A stretch of DNA of 40,408 bases. It comes from Elusimicrobiota bacterium. Its GTDB lineage: Bacteria; Elusimicrobiota; Elusimicrobia; UBA1565. The position numbers were made by a program, and so were the translations under genes. The stretch is taken from positions 1 through 40,408 of the forward strand of contig NVTF01000009.1 of NCBI GenBank assembly GCA_002401485.1. Direction: 5' to 3'. This document shows positions 17,096 to 24,853 of the stretch, piece after piece (position 1 is the stretch's first letter; each line of letters opens with the position of its first letter). The notes below the pieces were generated by a model. That model was not told where the DNA came from, ran no database searches, and saw only the letters and a program-made list of their open reading frames with translations.

Positions 17096-17995
17096 GTGTC
17101 AAATATTCTATTTTTACCGATTCTTTTAGCCTTTGCCGTAGGGACCTCCCCTGCGGCGGCTTTTGAATCTATTATCCGCTTGGAAGCGGAAACCTATCGT
17201 TATCGTTTGTACGAAGTCCGCTTCCCATCTCCGCACCAGAGTCCTTTCCCCATTAATGATACGGTTTGGGGGCATCTTTATATTCCACGCCAGGCCGAAA
17301 AAAAACCTCCGATCGTGTTGGTTCTTCCGATCATGGCGGCCCCAAACACCTGGATTGAAATGCGCTTTGTTCACGAATTTTTGCGCCAAGGCCTGGCGGT
17401 GATGTGGATTGAAATGCCGTATCAATTTCACCGAAGACCGCATCCCAGCATCCCCAGCGGCTCGGTTTTTCTTGCCCGCAGCGCCAAGCGCTTGGGAAAG
17501 AATTTTATGCAGTCCCGCGCCGACGCACGCAGGGCGATGGACGTTTTGCAGACGTTGGATCTAGTCGATGGCTCGCGCATCGGAATATTCGGCATCAGCC
17601 TCGGGTCTCTCGTCGGTTCGGCGGTATTTTCCATCGATGATCGGCCTAAAGGGGCGGTATTACTCCTGGGCGGTGCGGATATGGGTGACCTGGTTTTTCG
17701 CAGCAATTTGACAGCGGAGTTTATCAAGGCAGCCGGAATTAAACGGGCGGAAGTCGACGAGGCTTGGAAAGGGCTTGATCCGCTGGATTACCGCGACTCC
17801 AATCGGGGCAAACGGGTGGTTCTTGTGAACGCGCGTTCTGACCGTGTGATCCCCACGTTCAACGGTCGGAAATTGGCGGAGGCGTTTCCGGACGCACTGC
17901 AGCGTTGGGTGCCGGGAGGGCATTATACGGCGATTCTGCATCTCCTGTGGATGCCGAGTTATGCGGCGTATGAAATGCGCAGAATGCTGGAATAG
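17096..17995 (+). CDS. Exported alpha/beta hydrolase
   Basis: This 299-residue protein has a signal peptide (ILFLPILLAFAVGTSPAAA, cleavage before FES). The hydrolase core runs from VLVLPIMAAPN (oxyanion region) through the nucleophile elbow GISLGS at about 166-171 to VVLVNARSDRVIP, with the acidic residue, and GGHYTAI, with the catalytic histidine. It resembles dienelactone-hydrolase or acetyl-esterase-like envelope enzymes; substrate unknown. GTG at 17096 is the only start that includes the complete signal peptide. No good Shine-Dalgarno site is evident, and TCCAAT 3 nt upstream is too close to be a convincing promoter. It converges with the anchored protein gene, whose stop lies 2 nt away. 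Confidence 0.85.
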   Translation: MSNILFLPILLAFAVGTSPAAAFESIIRLEAETYRYRLYEVRFPSPHQSPFPINDTVWGHLYIPRQAEKKPPIVLVLPIMAAPNTWIEMRFVHEFLRQGLAVMWIEMPYQFHRRPHPSIPSGSVFLARSAKRLGKNFMQSRADARRAMDVLQTLDLVDGSRIGIFGISLGSLVGSAVFSIDDRPKGAVLLLGGADMGDLVFRSNLTAEFIKAAGIKRAEVDEAWKGLDPLDYRDSNRGKRVVLVNARSDRVIPTFNGRKLAEAFPDALQRWVPGGHYTAILHLLWMPSYAAYEMRRMLE

Positions 17996-17997
17996 AG

Positions 17998-18957
17998 TTA
18001 CTTTTTTAAATACTTCTGGTACTTTTCCATCATCTCAGGCGTGACGCCAGGCGGCATTTGGGGAGGGGCTTTTTCCGTGGACGATCCTTTTTTCGCCGCT
18101 GATTTCCCATCATACCCGTTAAATCCGCGCTTGCGGAGTTTCGGACGAGAACGCCGGGCGCTGCGGCGTTTTTTCTTCTTCATGCGGTTTACGGAGACGC
18201 CCGCCACTTTCAGCAGATCGGCGGGCACGCCTGCATTCTGACCATAGGTTTCGAGCAGTCCGATTAAATTTCGATCATCACGTTTCTCTGAGAGAATCTG
18301 TTTGAGCGTCGGACCTATTTCCGGGTCGGAAATCACCGACCCGATTAGTTCCTTCATCGCCGATTTTTTGCTTTTGGATTTTAACATCGTCTTGAAGGGT
18401 TTGCTTTTAGAAAGGAGGCGGACAAAGGCTCCAAAGTCATTATCCTGATCGTAGCGGTCGGCGATTTCTTTGAGATTCTTGTTGTAGAGAAACTGTTTGT
18501 ACCATCGCGGCTGATCTTCATGCACTGCATCAACAACCTTTTGCATGACGTCCCGAATCGCCCGGTTGGAAAGACTGCCGTTTTCCTCTTCCTGAGCATC
18601 ACGAAGCCCTTCGACCAGAGCCTTCGCGTCGCCTTTTTTGGCCAACGCCTCAAGGGTGTCTTTTTTTCCGGAATGACCTCCAATGAAACTTTTATCTTTC
18701 TTGATAAATCCTAGGGAGCCACCGCTGGGTCGGGGGGGCCGCGCTCGGACAGGCGGTTTTTTGCCCCAGCCGGCCGGAGCCGCCAAGGCCTTTTCTGGAG
18801 CGGCCGGCCTTTTTTGAATGCCCGAGAATGCCGATCCCAAGGGGGCTTTCGCCTCGTCTTCCCCAGACGGTTTGAGAAATACAAACATCCCCCCGGCGGT
18901 GACCGCGCCGAAAAGAAGGATGGTCGCGAAAGCGGCCAGTGCCGTTTTCTTGTCCAT
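17998..18957 (-). CDS. Anchored envelope protein, paralogue A
   Basis: This 319-residue protein has an N-terminal membrane segment (TALAAFATILLFGAVTAGGMF, about 5-25). A Pro/Ala/Lys/Gly-rich linker follows (about 30-100), then a helical domain (about 100-255) and a very basic C-terminal stretch (KKKKRRSARRSRPKLRKR). The tail ends in a Pro-Met-rich piece. The helical domain, from WYKQFLYNKNLKEIADRY onward, aligns along its length with the domain of the gene at 19182-19958 (WKKEFLGHKDLRKINAAY). They are therefore paralogues of a family I cannot name. TTGACT-17-CATACT ends 7 nt from the ATG, giving a strong leaderless promoter. The domain probably lies in the periplasm. Function unknown. Confidence 0.8.
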   Translation of the reverse strand: MDKKTALAAFATILLFGAVTAGGMFVFLKPSGEDEAKAPLGSAFSGIQKRPAAPEKALAAPAGWGKKPPVRARPPRPSGGSLGFIKKDKSFIGGHSGKKDTLEALAKKGDAKALVEGLRDAQEEENGSLSNRAIRDVMQKVVDAVHEDQPRWYKQFLYNKNLKEIADRYDQDNDFGAFVRLLSKSKPFKTMLKSKSKKSAMKELIGSVISDPEIGPTLKQILSEKRDDRNLIGLLETYGQNAGVPADLLKVAGVSVNRMKKKKRRSARRSRPKLRKRGFNGYDGKSAAKKGSSTEKAPPQMPPGVTPEMMEKYQKYLKK

Positions 18958-18964
18958 GGAGCAG

Positions 18965-18993
18965 AGTATGCCTGAGGCTTAAATTGGAGTCAA
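18965..18993 (-). promoter_or_regulatory. Promoter of paralogue A, leaderless
   Basis: The minus strand has -35 TTGACT (18988-18993), a 17-nt spacer and -10 CATACT (18965-18970), then 7 nt to ATG. It lies back to back with the promoter of the small lipoprotein; the two -35 boxes are 9 nt apart. Confidence 0.75.
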
Positions 18994-19002
18994 GAAGGGC
19001 CC

Positions 19003-19031
19003 TTGACGGGATTTTCCCGGGGCTTTACACT
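19003..19031 (+). promoter_or_regulatory. Promoter of the small lipoprotein
   Basis: -35 TTGACG (19003-19008), 17-nt spacer, -10 TACACT (19026-19031). The ATG is 10 nt further on, leaving a leader of about 3-4 nt. Confidence 0.75.
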
Positions 19032-19041
19032 CCGAATAACT

Positions 19042-19176
19042 ATGAAAAAGTTTCTAATGCCGATTATGGTTCTGTTTTTCTGCGGGGTCACAATGACGGG
19101 TTGTGATGACGGGGAAAATGAGGAGGAACCGACTCCGGCAATTCCTACAACGAGTGATTTTGGCGGCCAAAACTAA
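19042..19176 (+). CDS. Small lipoprotein, 44 residues
   Basis: This short gene encodes a signal peptide (MKKFLMPIMVLFFCGVTMTG) ending in the lipobox MTGC, with Cys21 as the expected lipidated residue. The mature part has only 24 residues and is acidic (CDDGENEEEPTPAIPTTSDF). The coding call rests on the match of signal peptide, lipobox, ATG, TAA and a near-consensus promoter just upstream. It sits between two paralogous anchored proteins, divergent from one and convergent with the other, so all three may form one envelope assembly. The acidic lipopeptide could contact the basic tails of its neighbours; that is inference. Function unknown. Confidence 0.75.
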   Translation: MKKFLMPIMVLFFCGVTMTGCDDGENEEEPTPAIPTTSDFGGQN

Positions 19177-19181
19177 GCCTT

Positions 19182-19958
19182 TTATTTCTTTTTTTTAGGT
19201 ATTTTGCCATCCATTCGGTCCTTGGCAAAACCTAAATGTTTGGCCAGGGCGCCCATGTTGGCATCGGCGAGGAAGGTGTCGGCCGCGGCATTGACGGCCG
19301 CTGATTTCGCCATGGTTTGAATAAAATCGCGCATATCTTCCCGCAGCATGTATTTCCCGAACATGCCTCGAAAATTGGGAGAGCCAACCATTTTCACCAT
19401 GAATTTGATCGCGTCCCGGTCCTTTTGGTAGGCGGCGTTGATTTTGCGCAAATCCTTGTGCCCCAAAAATTCTTTTTTCCAGTCTTGGAGCGCTTTTGAG
19501 TTTTTGAACCGGGGATCCTTTTTTAGGTCGTAAAATGTACTCTTCGCTTTCTTTACCTTGCGGCGTTCGCCGGCCGAGGTGTCCTTCATCGTTCGCGACG
19601 ATGGTTTCTGGATTGGTGGGGGAGTTGGCCGCTGTTGTCTGCGTGTTCGATCCGAACCGGTATAAGTCGCAGGAGCGCCGACTCTTCCTTGGCCGAGCGC
19701 GGGATGGTCCCGGGACTCTTTGATGACCAGTCTCATGGAGGCCTCAAGATCTTTAACCGATGGAGGAATCGGGCGTGAGGCGTAGAGGTTGGGGTCTTTC
19801 TCCGGGGAGATCGCTAAATTAAATCCGGAATCATCGAGAGTTTCTTGTCGCCGTTGGTAGATGTGCCAGCCCCAAATGAGGAGCCCTATATCAGCGAGGA
19901 TAACCACCAGTAAAAAGACTTGGCCGCCGACGCTTTTAGGTTTTCGGATGAGTCCCAT
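19182..19958 (-). CDS. Anchored envelope protein, paralogue B
   Basis: This 258-residue protein has an N-terminal membrane segment (VFLLVVILADIGLLIWGWHI, about 14-33), a Pro- and Arg-rich linker (about 60-130), and a helical domain (about 135-250). That domain aligns with the one in the protein at 17998-18957: the Trp-Lys-x-Phe-Leu start, the Lys-x-Leu-x-x-Ile helix and the spacing of the next three helices agree. The tail is Lys-rich (KIPKKKK). ATG at 19958 is chosen because a consensus promoter (TTGACA-17-CATACT) ends at 19973, so a TTG at 19973 could not be on the transcript. It is divergent from the barrel-LysM gene. Family unnamed; function unknown. Confidence 0.8.
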   Translation of the reverse strand: MGLIRKPKSVGGQVFLLVVILADIGLLIWGWHIYQRRQETLDDSGFNLAISPEKDPNLYASRPIPPSVKDLEASMRLVIKESRDHPALGQGRVGAPATYTGSDRTRRQQRPTPPPIQKPSSRTMKDTSAGERRKVKKAKSTFYDLKKDPRFKNSKALQDWKKEFLGHKDLRKINAAYQKDRDAIKFMVKMVGSPNFRGMFGKYMLREDMRDFIQTMAKSAAVNAAADTFLADANMGALAKHLGFAKDRMDGKIPKKKK

Positions 19959-19972
19959 CGCTGTTATCGTCA

Positions 19973-20001
19973 AGTATGGCTCGGCGCCTTTGGCCTGTCA
20001 A
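19973..20001 (-). promoter_or_regulatory. Promoter of paralogue B
   Basis: The minus strand has perfect -35 TTGACA (19996-20001), a 17-nt spacer and -10 CATACT (19973-19978). The ATG at 19958 is 14 nt further, giving a leader of about 7 nt. Confidence 0.8.
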
Positions 20002-20026
20002 GCGTGCCTGCCGTCGGGATTTGTTG

Positions 20027-20032
20027 TATACT
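20027..20032 (+). promoter_or_regulatory. -10 box of the barrel-LysM operon
   Basis: TATACT is 8 nt before GTG 20041. No -35 match is seen at 17-18 nt. The predicted transcript is leaderless. Confidence 0.5.
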
Positions 20033-20040
20033 TCCGGGGC

Positions 20041-21489
20041 GTGAAAGGCGGATTCCTTCGAATATCGCTGGCTTTTTCTCTAGCGTTCAGCATCGTTCCG
20101 GCCGAGGCGGCTATCTTCAACGATATTCAGCCTGGTGCTCGTGCGATGGGCATGGGTTATGCTTACGGTGCCATCTCCGACGACGTTTACGGAATGTTTT
20201 TTAATCCCGCCGGTCTTGCGGGCGCCCCGTTCGCGCAGATTTCGGGCGGCATCCAACGTATTCCGTCGAATGTGGGCATTCTTTCGCAAGAGACGTTTGT
20301 CTACTCGAGGCCGTTTCCGATCCTTCCGGGGTCAACCGTGGGTGCCGGTTTTACCGATCTGAAGCAGAGAAATGTCGGAGGGAAGGGTCAATTTTTGACC
20401 CATTTTTCAACGACCCTTGATCTCAAGAAATATTTTATTCCCAAACCTGTTAAAGTCGGGGCGAACTTTAAGATCTCAGCAGTGGATCCAAAGGACAAGC
20501 CGAATGTGGTCGCCTTGGGTTTTGATTTGGGCGCGATGATCGAGCCGGGGTGGAATATGACTTACGGCCTTTCGATCACCGACTTGAGCACCAACGTCGG
20601 CGTTCCGACGCCGACCGTTACCGCCGCTGTTGCGTATCGCTACAAGCGCCGAATCCATTTTGCATTGGACCTGAGAATGCGCAGCGGGTTGACCGCGCTG
20701 TATCCCGGCATTGAAGTGGACTTTCTTTCCCGCCTGCTTAAGGTGCGGGCCGGCCGAGGTGTATCGCTTGATTTTCAAGACACCTTAGCATTGGGTGTTG
20801 GCATTAATTATTCACCGCTCTTCCTTGATTTTGCGGTGACGCTGCCTGCGAAAGGACGGACGCATTCCGGAACCGGCGTTCAGGTTTCGACGACTTGGAA
20901 ATTCGGAGCCCCGCCGTTTTACGGACGCTTCCCCGGGGAGGCCGCCCGGACCGCTGAAGATATGCGGGGAGATGTCGCCGACCTGAAGCGCCAGGTGAAG
21001 GATTTGCGCCGCATTCGCGACGCCGCAGATGCGAACAAAACGAGTCTAGAGGGTCAGGTCAACGCCGAAGAAGAACGCTTGCGGGATTTGCAGCAGCAAA
21101 GCCGCGATCTTGAGTACGATCTGCAGCGTCGCCGCTATGATCGGGATCATGACGAGCCGGGAGACCCTTTGTTATCAACCCCTGATGCCCAAGAGGAAGA
21201 TCCTTTTGCGAATTTCCCGGCGTCGATCGATTCGTCTTCTGTGCCGAGTCCCAGCCCGACTCTCTCTCCGACACCCAAGAAAACGCGCAAGCGGCGAATT
21301 CGGAAGCGATCGCGCTTCCCTAAGCGGCATCGGGTCAAAGCGGGGGACACGCTGAGAAAATTAGCAGACAAGTATTACGGGAACCCTGCGTTGTGGGAGG
21401 CGATTTACGAAGCCAATCCCGACCGCATTGAACGCGGACTGCCGATTGAAGGAAAGACTCTCATCATTCCTAAGCCGGACAAGCGCTGA
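20041..21489 (+). CDS. Outer-membrane beta-barrel fused to coiled coil and LysM
   Basis: This 482-residue protein has a signal peptide (LRISLAFSLAFSIVPAEA). A PorV/PorQ-like outer-membrane barrel follows (about 25-305), opening with IFNDIQPGARAMGMGYA and FFNPAGLAG, typical of that family. A coiled coil (about 315-375), a Pro-Ser linker and a strongly basic stretch (KKTRKRRIRKRSRFPKR) lead to a C-terminal LysM domain (about 430-478: HRVKAGDTLRKLADKYYGNP). LysM binds peptidoglycan glycan, so the protein would tie the outer membrane to the wall. GTG at 20041 is chosen as it begins the signal peptide and follows TATACT by 8 nt. The next gene overlaps by one base. Barrel-plus-LysM fusion is uncommon. 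Confidence 0.85.
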   Translation: MKGGFLRISLAFSLAFSIVPAEAAIFNDIQPGARAMGMGYAYGAISDDVYGMFFNPAGLAGAPFAQISGGIQRIPSNVGILSQETFVYSRPFPILPGSTVGAGFTDLKQRNVGGKGQFLTHFSTTLDLKKYFIPKPVKVGANFKISAVDPKDKPNVVALGFDLGAMIEPGWNMTYGLSITDLSTNVGVPTPTVTAAVAYRYKRRIHFALDLRMRSGLTALYPGIEVDFLSRLLKVRAGRGVSLDFQDTLALGVGINYSPLFLDFAVTLPAKGRTHSGTGVQVSTTWKFGAPPFYGRFPGEAARTAEDMRGDVADLKRQVKDLRRIRDAADANKTSLEGQVNAEEERLRDLQQQSRDLEYDLQRRRYDRDHDEPGDPLLSTPDAQEEDPFANFPASIDSSSVPSPSPTLSPTPKKTRKRRIRKRSRFPKRHRVKAGDTLRKLADKYYGNPALWEAIYEANPDRIERGLPIEGKTLIIPKPDKR

Positions 21490-22679
21490 TGGCCGTGATC
21501 GCGGTCGTCGCACGGGATGAAGAAAAACGTTCCGAACTTAAGCTCGCCCTGGAGGAACTCGGCCATCTTGTCGCTGCCGCGAAGGATCTCTCTGGAGCGA
21601 TGGAGGTTGTTTCCAAGCAGAGACCGCGGCTCATGCTGGTGGCCCAAGAGCCCTCCGAGACGGTCGCCGAATCGGCGCTTGCTGAACTTGAACGCGAAGC
21701 CCCGCTGCTTCCGGTTATTGTTGCGCTGACCGAGCGCAAAGCGGCACGCGCGTTGGAGCTGCTGAAGGCCGGCGCCTATGAAGTGGTCGCTCCTCCGTGG
21801 ACGTCCGATCATCTTTCCGCGACGATTTCAAAGGCGCTTCGTTTTAAGGGAACCGCGTTTGAGGCTTCGCGCCCGGTTGAGAAAAAAACCGGCGTGTGGC
21901 TCTACGCCGCGCTTGGCACCGTGCTTCTCATGGGCACGGGATCTTGGATTGCGCTGCAGCGTCATCGTCGGCTCGCGCGGGAAGCCGCAAGGCCGACGCC
22001 GGTGACTGAATTTAAGCTGCCCTACGCCCATCCGGCCGGGCTTGCTTATGATGGCCGGTATTTCTGGATCAGCGACTGGTTCTCGCAGACAATTTATCGC
22101 CACGATAAGAAAACATTGGCAGTGATAAAAACCCGTCATTTGCCGTTGGAACGTCCCGGGGCGCTCGCGTTTGCGGGCAATGTGTTGTACGCGGCATCGG
22201 GGCCGCGGAAGATTGTCCGGCACATGCTCGATACACCGTTGACCGTTCTTTCGACAACGAAGGATCAAAAGCCGCAAACGGTCGGCATGGCCTATGACGG
22301 TTTGTATTTGTGGTCGATCGACACAAAATCAAAAAAAATTCATAAACGCATCCCGGATGAGGGGTTGTCGGTGGTGCAAAGTTTTTCCTATGAGGACGGG
22401 GGAGCGCCTGCGGCCCTCACCTTTGATGGCCTGACGATTTGGACCCTCGATTCGATTAATAGCGAACTGCTGCGGCATGATTTAAACAACCCCGAGCGGG
22501 TGACGATGCGCCTGCCCTTGAATGAGTATCGCGGTGGGGAATGGAGGCCGACTGGGCTCGCGTTTGACGGAAACAAATTCTATACCACCGCTGAACAACG
22601 TCCGCGCGGTGAATCTCCGGGACGACTTTTTGTGCATTCGATTCCGCCGGACCATCTTCACTCGATCCATAACCCGTGA
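21489..22679 (+). CDS. Degenerate receiver - TM - beta-propeller protein
   Basis: This 396-residue protein starts with a CheY-like domain (about 1-118). The phosphoacceptor Asp is missing (LMLVAQEPSE where D-x-x-x-P is expected) and the conserved Lys before the last helix is replaced (EVVAPPWTSDHL). It is therefore a pseudo-receiver. A membrane segment (WLYAALGTVLLMGTGSWIAL, about 137-156) leads to a periplasmic beta-propeller of NHL/YVTN type (about 170-396). The propeller shows repeats such as AGLAYDGRYFWISD, VGMAYDGLYLWSID, AALTFDGLTIWTLD and TGLAFDGNKFYTT. The start ATG shares one base with the upstream TGA. It would link a cytoplasmic protein contact to an envelope scaffold; this is inference. 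Known receivers rarely occur in this order. Confidence 0.8.
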   Translation: MAVIAVVARDEEKRSELKLALEELGHLVAAAKDLSGAMEVVSKQRPRLMLVAQEPSETVAESALAELEREAPLLPVIVALTERKAARALELLKAGAYEVVAPPWTSDHLSATISKALRFKGTAFEASRPVEKKTGVWLYAALGTVLLMGTGSWIALQRHRRLAREAARPTPVTEFKLPYAHPAGLAYDGRYFWISDWFSQTIYRHDKKTLAVIKTRHLPLERPGALAFAGNVLYAASGPRKIVRHMLDTPLTVLSTTKDQKPQTVGMAYDGLYLWSIDTKSKKIHKRIPDEGLSVVQSFSYEDGGAPAALTFDGLTIWTLDSINSELLRHDLNNPERVTMRLPLNEYRGGEWRPTGLAFDGNKFYTTAEQRPRGESPGRLFVHSIPPDHLHSIHNP

Positions 22680-23008
22680 GAGTTGACGCCGCCCGTTTTG
22701 TCCCTGTTCTCATTCTCTTCGCCGATGACGCGTCCCGCGCGGAAACATGGGGTCGTCTTTTATCCTTGAGTCCGGAAGGGGCTCGATTGATCTGCCGCGC
22801 GCCGATCTCCGATGGCTCTCTCTTGCTGCTGGAGTTTGAAGTATTCGGAGATGCTTTCAAGGGAATTGAGGCGGCGGTTACGGGAGTGTCTATCGATCCC
22901 GATGGTTACTCCGTGGCAGTCCTGAACTTCAAAAAGACGACGGACCGTCTGGTCATTGGCCGTGCGGTCCGTCGGGTCGTAGCGTCAGATCTTCCTGATA
23001 CGCGTTAA
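22676..23008 (+). CDS. PilZ-like protein, degenerate
   Basis: This 110-residue protein has the small beta-barrel pattern of PilZ domains (LLSLSPEGARLICRAP, LLLLEFEV, AAVTGVSIDPDGYSVAVLNF). The usual c-di-GMP ligands, an RxxxR motif and D/NxSxxG, are incomplete: LSPEGA keeps the Ser and Gly but the arginine motif is not obvious. It may bind c-di-GMP weakly or act as a protein partner. It begins with GTG overlapping the stop of the pseudo-receiver gene by 4 nt, and ends tail-to-tail with the next gene. The two stop codons share TTAA. Third gene of the barrel operon. Confidence 0.6.
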   Translation: MRVDAARFVPVLILFADDASRAETWGRLLSLSPEGARLICRAPISDGSLLLLEFEVFGDAFKGIEAAVTGVSIDPDGYSVAVLNFKKTTDRLVIGRAVRRVVASDLPDTR

Positions 23009-23997
23009 ACTGGATTGCAGGGATCGTTCACTCCATAAATTAACGTGTTTGCGTCGGCTTCCGTGACAATGGCTTTAGTCGCATCCGCAGCCGTGTCGGT
23101 CATGATCCGCCCGGTAGTTTTATATTCCTTCAGCTGAACGCGCGCGCGACTTTTGTCGTTACCGTAGGCCTGGAAGCTTCCATCTTCCTTTCCATAACGC
23201 ACGCCGTGATAGGAAACGTTTCCAGCTTCTTCCAATGTCGCGTAGACACGGTCGATATGCTTCCCTTTGTCGTCTATAAACATGACAAAGTCGTAAGACT
23301 TATTTGTTTCCTTCAAAATCGCTTGAAGCATCTTTCCTTTGTGCTGGCCGGCGGTGAAGTAAATGCCGCCTTCATATTTCGTGTCGCGTTTGAACTTCTT
23401 CGTGAAGTTCGCGCCCAAGCCTGTTTTCGTGAAGTCGATGCCCAGTGCTTTGAAGGCTTCGAGCGTTGGTCCTGATTCTTCCTCCCCGCGTGAGGTGAGA
23501 ACGAGAATCGGAACGCCGGCAGCTTGGAGTTTCTTGATATTCTTGACTGCGTCCGTGGGGACCACACGGTGCGGTGCAATCGCGCGGGCGGCTTTGGCGA
23601 TGGCGAGGAGATCCTTTTTGCGCTGATTCGTTGTGGCCCTATCCGCCTTAGGACTGCACCCGTAAATCTTTCTGAATTCCCCGCTGAGCCACGGGCTGCC
23701 TGGGAAGTCGGACGAGTAGGTCAAAAGCGTATTGTCGATGTCAAAGACTACCAGGAGATTTTCTCCGGAGGCGGCCACGGCGGCCGCATCAGCGAAGAAC
23801 TCGGCCATCGTGTTTGCTGTGCGGCTTGAGATGGAGACGGCATTGCTGGCGGCGGCTTGGCCATTCCCCTGAATCTCCGGGGCGGCCGTGCTTTGCCCCG
23901 GTCCGGCGGCTTTTTTTAGTTCTTCAAGTGCTTCTGCGTGGACGGCAGGGGCTGTAAACAGTAGTGCGGAAAGGAGCAGAAGAGATGACTTTGTCAT
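23005..23997 (-). CDS. Exported HAD-family phosphatase (DUF2608-like)
   Basis: This 330-residue protein has a signal peptide (LLLLSALLFTAPAVHA). It carries HAD motif I in VVFDIDNTLL (about 83-92), motif II Thr/Ser in LVLTSRGEE and motif IV in MFIDDKGKH. The nucleophile Asp and the general acid Asp of motif I (DxD) are intact, so it should be a Mg-dependent phosphohydrolase. The linkage of an exported HAD with an Ala/Ser-rich region (about 35-70) suggests the DUF2608 family, whose role is unknown. The ATG has AGGAG 10 nt upstream, inside a short hairpin. It converges with the PilZ-like gene. Confidence 0.85.
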   Translation of the reverse strand: MTKSSLLLLSALLFTAPAVHAEALEELKKAAGPGQSTAAPEIQGNGQAAASNAVSISSRTANTMAEFFADAAAVAASGENLLVVFDIDNTLLTYSSDFPGSPWLSGEFRKIYGCSPKADRATTNQRKKDLLAIAKAARAIAPHRVVPTDAVKNIKKLQAAGVPILVLTSRGEEESGPTLEAFKALGIDFTKTGLGANFTKKFKRDTKYEGGIYFTAGQHKGKMLQAILKETNKSYDFVMFIDDKGKHIDRVYATLEEAGNVSYHGVRYGKEDGSFQAYGNDKSRARVQLKEYKTTGRIMTDTAADATKAIVTEADANTLIYGVNDPCNPV

Positions 23998-23999
23998 TC

Positions 24000-24012
24000 A
24001 GGAGGATCTCCT
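24000..24012 (-). promoter_or_regulatory. Ribosome site within a short hairpin
   Basis: On the minus strand AGGAG-ATC-CTCCT folds on itself 2 nt before the HAD gene start. The Shine-Dalgarno AGGAG is the 5' arm, so it could be masked. TAAAAT at 24030-24035 is a plausible -10. Confidence 0.3.
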
Positions 24013-24138
24013 AGATTAGGATTCCCTCTATTTTACTACGTCCCATCGGGGGTGCTATGGGTCTATGAGGTATAGGTACCAGTCTTTAGGCCTGGGTCCA
24101 AGGCAGAGGGAATAATAGAGAGTTCAACCGTCGTCGTT

Positions 24139-24837
24139 CTAAACATCGGAACCGCTCCAATGGTCCGGACCGGACTTCTTGGTCCGCTTGGGGCGGTTTC
24201 GTTTTTTCTTGCGGGAGACCTTCTTGTTTTTCTTCGCGAAGGCGACCGCTTTTTCGGCGATGCGGGTTGCTTCTTGGATCATGGCATGTGCTTCGGCGAC
24301 GGTTTTTGCCGCGCTTTCTGCGGCCTTCTCCAGGCCTCCCTCAAAGGATTTTCGAATCGCGCCTACGTCTTTTTCTTGGATCTCCAATGCCTCGGTCATG
24401 CGTTTGAGCTTGATGTCGAGGCGTCCAAGGCCGCCGACGCGCGAGGACACTTGTTTTAACGCCGCGCGCATTCGGAGAACTTCCCGTTCCCGCTCACGAG
24501 ATTGTCGTTTGAGATCGCCCACATCGCGCCCGCGTTCCCGCAGACGTTCGAGGGCGTTGAGCAGCAGCCCTTCGAGCTCCAGAACGCGATCTTCAATGGA
24601 CCCGACCGCGGCGGCTTCCGCCAGGGTTGGATCCGGGGGAATGAGCCGAAGGTCCCGGGGAAAGTGCTGGCGCAGCTCTCCGATAAATCCCGCACGGATC
24701 CACGCGTGATCGCCGGAGCCATGGAAGTGTTCGGGGCAAACGAGGCTTTCAGGGCCGAAGCTCTCGATTTTCGCGATGTGCTCCGCATCGAGGGGGCCTG
24801 CGACTCCTCCGTCTGGGAGCATTGTCCAATAACGCAT
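24139..24837 (-). CDS. GYF_2-like domain plus coiled coil, basic tail
   Basis: This 232-residue cytoplasmic protein opens with a GYF_2/DUF4339-like domain (about 1-65: RYWTMLPDGGVAGPLDAEHI ... SLVCPE ... WIRAGF). Long coiled-coil segments follow (about 80-195, LELEGLLLNALERLRERG and KRQSREREREV). The tail is very basic (KKNKKVSRKKKRNRPKRTKK). Such proteins often act as adaptors. The ATG at 24837 has TATACT 7 nt upstream, so I prefer it to GTG at 24843. Divergent from gcvT. A palindrome sits between the two genes. Function unknown. Confidence 0.7.
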   Translation of the reverse strand: MRYWTMLPDGGVAGPLDAEHIAKIESFGPESLVCPEHFHGSGDHAWIRAGFIGELRQHFPRDLRLIPPDPTLAEAAAVGSIEDRVLELEGLLLNALERLRERGRDVGDLKRQSREREREVLRMRAALKQVSSRVGGLGRLDIKLKRMTEALEIQEKDVGAIRKSFEGGLEKAAESAAKTVAEAHAMIQEATRIAEKAVAFAKKNKKVSRKKKRNRPKRTKKSGPDHWSGSDV

Positions 24838-24844
24838 CCCCACA

Positions 24845-24850
24845 AGTATA
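24845..24850 (-). promoter_or_regulatory. -10 box of GYF-coiled-coil gene
   Basis: The minus strand reads TATACT, 7 nt, then the ATG at 24837; leaderless. The adjacent palindrome occupies the spacer. Confidence 0.5.
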
Positions 24851-24853
24851 TTC

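Noticed and set aside
22981-23010. Shared TTAA stop codons at 23005-23008 as a regulatory site
   Set aside because: A tail-to-tail overlap of 4 bases is probably only compact gene packing.
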